In this document: positions 61,072-64,000 of the stretch, one piece after another
Numbering within the stretch: the first letter of the stretch is position 1
Layout of the letters: each line of letters opens with the position of its first letter
From: Microbacterium testaceum
GTDB lineage: Bacteria > Actinomycetota > Actinomycetes > Actinomycetales > Microbacteriaceae
Direction: 5' to 3'
DNA length: 64,000 nt
Assembly: GCF_006539145.1 (NCBI RefSeq)
Contig: NZ_BJML01000007.1
Span: 1-64,000, forward strand
Program-made: the position numbers and the translations under genes
Notes under the pieces: generated by a model
Databases searched by the model: none
Told to the model about the DNA's origin: nothing
The model's input: the letters and a program-made list of their open reading frames with translations, nothing else

Positions 61072-62394
61072 ATGGAAACCGTCGACACCGTCGTCGTCGG
61101 GGCGGGGGTGGCGGGACTCGCCGCCGCTCGCCTGATCGCGCGGGGCGGGCGCCGGGTCGTGGTGCTCGAAGCCCGCGACCGGGTGGGCGGACGCGTCTTC
61201 ACCGATCGCTCCGGCGGGCACGTCACCGACCGCGGTGCCTCATGGATCCACGGCATCAACGACAGTCCGGTGGCCGCCGCGGCCCGCGCCTTCGGCATGC
61301 CCATGATCGAGTTCACCGTCGGCGGCTACCAGCCCGACTCCCGGCCGCTGGCCTACTTCGACGCGCGCGGAGGTCGACTCGGCACCGATGCGATACGGCA
61401 GTACGCCGCCGATATCCGCGCGCTCAATGCGACACTCGCAGAGATCATCGCCCAGGCGGGTTCCGAGGCGACCTACGCCGAGGCCGTCGAGCGCGCCCTG
61501 GCCGCGCAGGAGTGGGATGACGAGCGCAAAGAACGCGTGCGCGAGTACAACGAACGCCGGGCCCAGGAGCAGTACGGCGTCGGCGCGAGCGCGCTCGGTG
61601 CGCACGGCCTCGACGACGACACCGTCGACGGCGACGAAGTGGTCTTCCCCCGCGGGTACGACGAGCTCGCGACGAATCTGGCGGCAGGCCTCGATGTCCG
61701 CCTCGAGCACGTCGTGTCGCGCATCGAGCGCTCCAGCGCCGGCGTCGTCGTCGAGAGCGACCGCGGAGCTCTCGCGGCGCGCGAGGTCGTGGTGACGGTA
61801 CCCGTCGGCGTGCTCCATGCGGGCGATCTGATGATCGAGCCCCCTCTTCCCGAGGCGCATCGGCGAGCCCTCGGTCTGCTTCGCATGAACGCGTTCGAGA
61901 AGGTCGTGCTGCGCTTCGCCGAACGATTCTGGGATGCCGGGGTCTACGGCATCCGTCAGCTCGGCGACGAGGGGGAGTGGTGGCACTCCTGGTACGACCT
62001 CGGACGACTCCACGACGAGCCGGCGCTACTCACCTTCGCGGCCGGCCCCGCCGCGGTCGCCACGCGCACCTGGAGCGACGAGCAGATCGTCGCCTCGACG
62101 CTGACGCAACTGCGGCGGCTGTACGGGAAGGCCGTGCCCGACCCGACGAGCGCGATCGTCACCCGCTGGCAGGACGATCCGTTCTCGCGGGGCTCGTACG
62201 CGTTCATGCTCCCCGGTTCGATCGGCGCCGACCACGACGATCTCGCGGAGCCCGTCGACGGCGTCCTGCACCTCGCCGGTGAGGCGACGTGGGGCGACGA
62301 TCCCGCGACCGTCCCCGGCGCCCTGCTGTCGGGGCACCGGGCGGCGCAGAACGTGCTCGGTGCGAAGATTCCGGTCAGCGACCTCTGGGCGTAG
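61072..62394 (+). CDS. Flavin-containing amine oxidase
   Basis: A 440-residue FAD enzyme. TVVVGAGVAGLAAARLIARGGRRVVVLEARDRVGGRVFT is the dinucleotide-binding and following motif, and GASWIHG is the usual amine oxidase segment. The C terminus has LHLAGEATWGDDPATVPGALLSGHRAAQNVL, the FAD-closing motif. It resembles polyamine or monoamine oxidases, which release peroxide, ammonia and an aldehyde. A GGGAGGA ribosome site precedes ATG 61072. There is no signal peptide. Confidence 0.9.
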   Translation: METVDTVVVGAGVAGLAAARLIARGGRRVVVLEARDRVGGRVFTDRSGGHVTDRGASWIHGINDSPVAAAARAFGMPMIEFTVGGYQPDSRPLAYFDARGGRLGTDAIRQYAADIRALNATLAEIIAQAGSEATYAEAVERALAAQEWDDERKERVREYNERRAQEQYGVGASALGAHGLDDDTVDGDEVVFPRGYDELATNLAAGLDVRLEHVVSRIERSSAGVVVESDRGALAAREVVVTVPVGVLHAGDLMIEPPLPEAHRRALGLLRMNAFEKVVLRFAERFWDAGVYGIRQLGDEGEWWHSWYDLGRLHDEPALLTFAAGPAAVATRTWSDEQIVASTLTQLRRLYGKAVPDPTSAIVTRWQDDPFSRGSYAFMLPGSIGADHDDLAEPVDGVLHLAGEATWGDDPATVPGALLSGHRAAQNVLGAKIPVSDLWA

Positions 62395-62469
62395 CCGCGG
62401 AGCCCGTGCCCCGGCAGGCTCAGCCGCCTTCGTGCAGTGCGGCCGCCGTGACGGAGCTGCGCGACCGCT

Positions 62470-63333
62470 CTAACGAGGCTCGGGCCCCGTCGCCACGGGC
62501 AGCTCGGGGTGGTTCGACCACTGACTCCACGAGCCCGGGAACAGTCGAGGCTCGAAGCCCGCGAGGCTGAGCGCAACGGCCTGGTGCGCCGCGGTGACCC
62601 CGGACCCGCAGTAGACGCCGACGCTCATGCCGTCCTCGGCGCCGAGCATGCGGAACCGCGACCGCAGGTCTTCGGGCGAACGGAACCGTCCGTCCTCGCT
62701 CGTGTTCTCGGTGGTCGGTGCGCTCACCGCTCCCGGGACGTGGCCTGCGCGCGGATCGATCGGCTCGGTCTCGCCGCGGTAGCGCTCGCCCGCCCGCGCG
62801 TCGAGCAGCAGTCCGTGTTCCGCGAATCCGGCGACGTCGTCGAGCGCGAGCGACGGGAGTGCCCCGTAGGAGAGTTCGACGGATCCGGGTGCCGGGGTCG
62901 CGGCATCCCCTTCCTCCGTCTCGTAACCCGCATCGATCCACGCGCGCAGGGCGCCGTCGAGCAGACGCACGTCGGCGAAGCCGGCAGAGCGCAGGAGCCA
63001 CCAGGCCCGGGCGCTCGCCATGTTCTTCGCGTCGTCGTAGACGATGACGGTATCGCCGGCGTCGATCCCCCATCGACGTGCCGTCGCCTGCAGATCGTCG
63101 ATGGAGGGGAGCGGATGCCGACCTTCGGTGACGGGAGCGTCATGGTCGGCGAGGTCGTGATCGAGGGCGACGTACTGCGCCCCGGGGATGTGGCCCGAGC
63201 GGTAGTCCGGGCGCCCGTCGGGGCGGTCGAGGCGCCACCGCACGTCGAGCAGGCGGACCGGTCCGCCATCGTCGTAGCGGCCGGTGGCGAGGGCGTCGTG
63301 CAACTCTTCGGAGGTGGTGAGGATCGAGGCCAT
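62470..63333 (-). CDS. Thiosulfate/3-mercaptopyruvate sulfurtransferase
   Basis: A 287-residue tandem rhodanese. The N-terminal domain (VRLLDVRWRLDRPDGRPDYRSGHIPGA) has Asp in place of the loop cysteine (VYDDAKNMASAR) and is inactive. The C-terminal domain carries Cys242 in VYCGSGVTAAH. CGSGVT is the loop usual for mercaptopyruvate sulfurtransferases. The ATG at 63333 is taken as the start because the family N terminus follows immediately. It moves sulfur from a donor to cyanide or a thiol acceptor, in keeping with the Cys/Met enzyme nearby. Confidence 0.9.
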   Translation of the reverse strand: MASILTTSEELHDALATGRYDDGGPVRLLDVRWRLDRPDGRPDYRSGHIPGAQYVALDHDLADHDAPVTEGRHPLPSIDDLQATARRWGIDAGDTVIVYDDAKNMASARAWWLLRSAGFADVRLLDGALRAWIDAGYETEEGDAATPAPGSVELSYGALPSLALDDVAGFAEHGLLLDARAGERYRGETEPIDPRAGHVPGAVSAPTTENTSEDGRFRSPEDLRSRFRMLGAEDGMSVGVYCGSGVTAAHQAVALSLAGFEPRLFPGSWSQWSNHPELPVATGPEPR

Positions 63334-63517
63334 GTGTCCAGTCTGTCCTCTCGGCCCGAGCAGCCAAGACACGGGGGCGGTCGCCGGCTCCATCAGCATC
63401 TTCGGTAGGTCGCCCATCGGCGGCATCCACCGGTCTCACGTGTTGGTCGTCGGGGCCTTCCGCGAGCAGGCGCGGGCCGAGAGCGAGCCCAGGGGGGCAG
63501 CGTTGTACGGTCGAAGG

Positions 63518-64000
63518 ATGCCCGTCTCCGTGCACCGTTCGCCCGTCGCCGACATCGCCCCGCTCACGCTCTACCGCATCCTCTGGATGCGCGTGGCCGT
63601 CTTCGTCGTCGAGCAAGAGGCCGCCTACCCCGAGATCGACGGGCGAGACATCGAACCCGGCGCCGAGTTGCTCTGGGCCGCAGACGGCGACGAGGTCCTC
63701 GCGACGCTCCGTGTGCTCCGCGAGCCCGCCAACACGCGCATCGGTCGCGTCGCCACCGCCCCCGAAGCTCGAGGCCGCGGCATCGCCGCCCAGCTCATGC
63801 GAGCGGCGATCGAGGTGCTGGATGCCGAGGCCCCCGGCATCCCGATCCTGCTGGATGCCCAGGCCCACCTCGCTCCCTGGTACGGGCGGTTCGGCTTCGT
63901 CGTGTCGGGCGCGCCCTTCGCCGAGGACGGGATCCCGCACGTGCCGATGCGGCGCACGCACCTCGCCACCGAGCGTCTGGTCTTGCGCGAGTGGACGCGC
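63518..64000 (+). CDS. GNAT acetyltransferase, ElaA-like, apparently fused to a second GNAT domain (partial)
   Basis: An open frame of 161 codons that runs off the window end. Residues 1-145 match the ElaA group of GNAT proteins (LYRILWMRVAVFVVEQEAAYPEIDGRD, IGRVATAPEARGRGIAAQLMRAAIEVL, LAPWYGRFGFVVSGAPFAEDGIPHVPM). After them no stop occurs; instead ATERLVLREWTR follows, the typical opening of a RimJ-type GNAT domain. The product may be a two-domain acetyltransferase. The start is ATG 63518 with GAAGG just upstream. Confidence 0.85.
   Translation, partial: MPVSVHRSPVADIAPLTLYRILWMRVAVFVVEQEAAYPEIDGRDIEPGAELLWAADGDEVLATLRVLREPANTRIGRVATAPEARGRGIAAQLMRAAIEVLDAEAPGIPILLDAQAHLAPWYGRFGFVVSGAPFAEDGIPHVPMRRTHLATERLVLREWTR

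Overview
The window is a high-GC actinobacterial chromosome segment, most likely from Microbacterium or a close relative in the Microbacteriaceae. The grounds are very high GC with C/G third positions, frequent GTG starts, many 4-bp ATGA/GTGA overlaps, and dense use of the words GGATGCC and GGCATCC inside and between genes. No replication origin, phage, transposase or CRISPR array is visible.

Positions 1-38,730 form a sugar and sugar-alcohol utilisation region. In order it holds: the end of a sugar ABC ATPase gene with a linked P-loop kinase (1-803), divergent from an L-xylulose-reductase-like dehydrogenase (1041-1769); an alditol/xylitol-oxidase-like flavoprotein (1961-3208); a ROK regulator (3296-4456); a glutathione peroxidase; a lipase-like hydrolase; xylA and xylB (6873-9716); a GntR-controlled catabolic and transport locus (10129-20522) with a class II aldolase, three consecutive FGGY kinases, an RbsBAC-like ABC transporter and a hexulose-phosphate-isomerase-like SIS protein; a LacI regulator followed by araD-araB-araA (20683-26114); an unrelated middle stretch (PRISE-like reductase, dGTPase-like HD protein, hydrolase); and a GH3 glycosidase with its own ABC importer and divergent LacI regulator (32003-38730). 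Together these would import and hydrolyse plant-derived oligosaccharides and feed pentoses and pentitols into the pentose phosphate pathway.

Positions 39,012-53,821 are mainly amino-acid and organic-acid genes: a MarR regulator coupled to homocysteine methyltransferase, Lrp/alanine dehydrogenase, a DcuS/DcuR-like two-component system next to a DctA-type symporter and a CitE-like lyase, a run of small membrane and hypothetical proteins, tRNA-Arg(ACG), and L-serine dehydratase. Positions 53,839-64,000 hold MarR, an atypical lower-GC gene with a PD-(D/E)xK-like signature, a phosphoglycerate-mutase-family protein, GNAT acetyltransferases, a Cof-type HAD phosphatase, a Cys/Met-metabolism PLP enzyme, an amino-acid permease, a flavin amine oxidase and a rhodanese.

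The intergenic space is rich in repeats. There are three copies of a 55-bp near-perfect palindrome, tandem arrays of 16, 21, about 50 and 104 bp, a TGTCCC...GGGACA family, and a duplicated 125-bp structured element flanking the atypical gene at 54548-55810. Two decayed genes are recognisable: a vapBC toxin-antitoxin remnant (6298-6725) and a truncated cysteine-desulfurase-like gene (about 30471-30953). The most novel-looking items are the three-kinase GntR regulon, the duplicated structured element with its PD-(D/E)xK-like cargo, and the palindromic repeat family.
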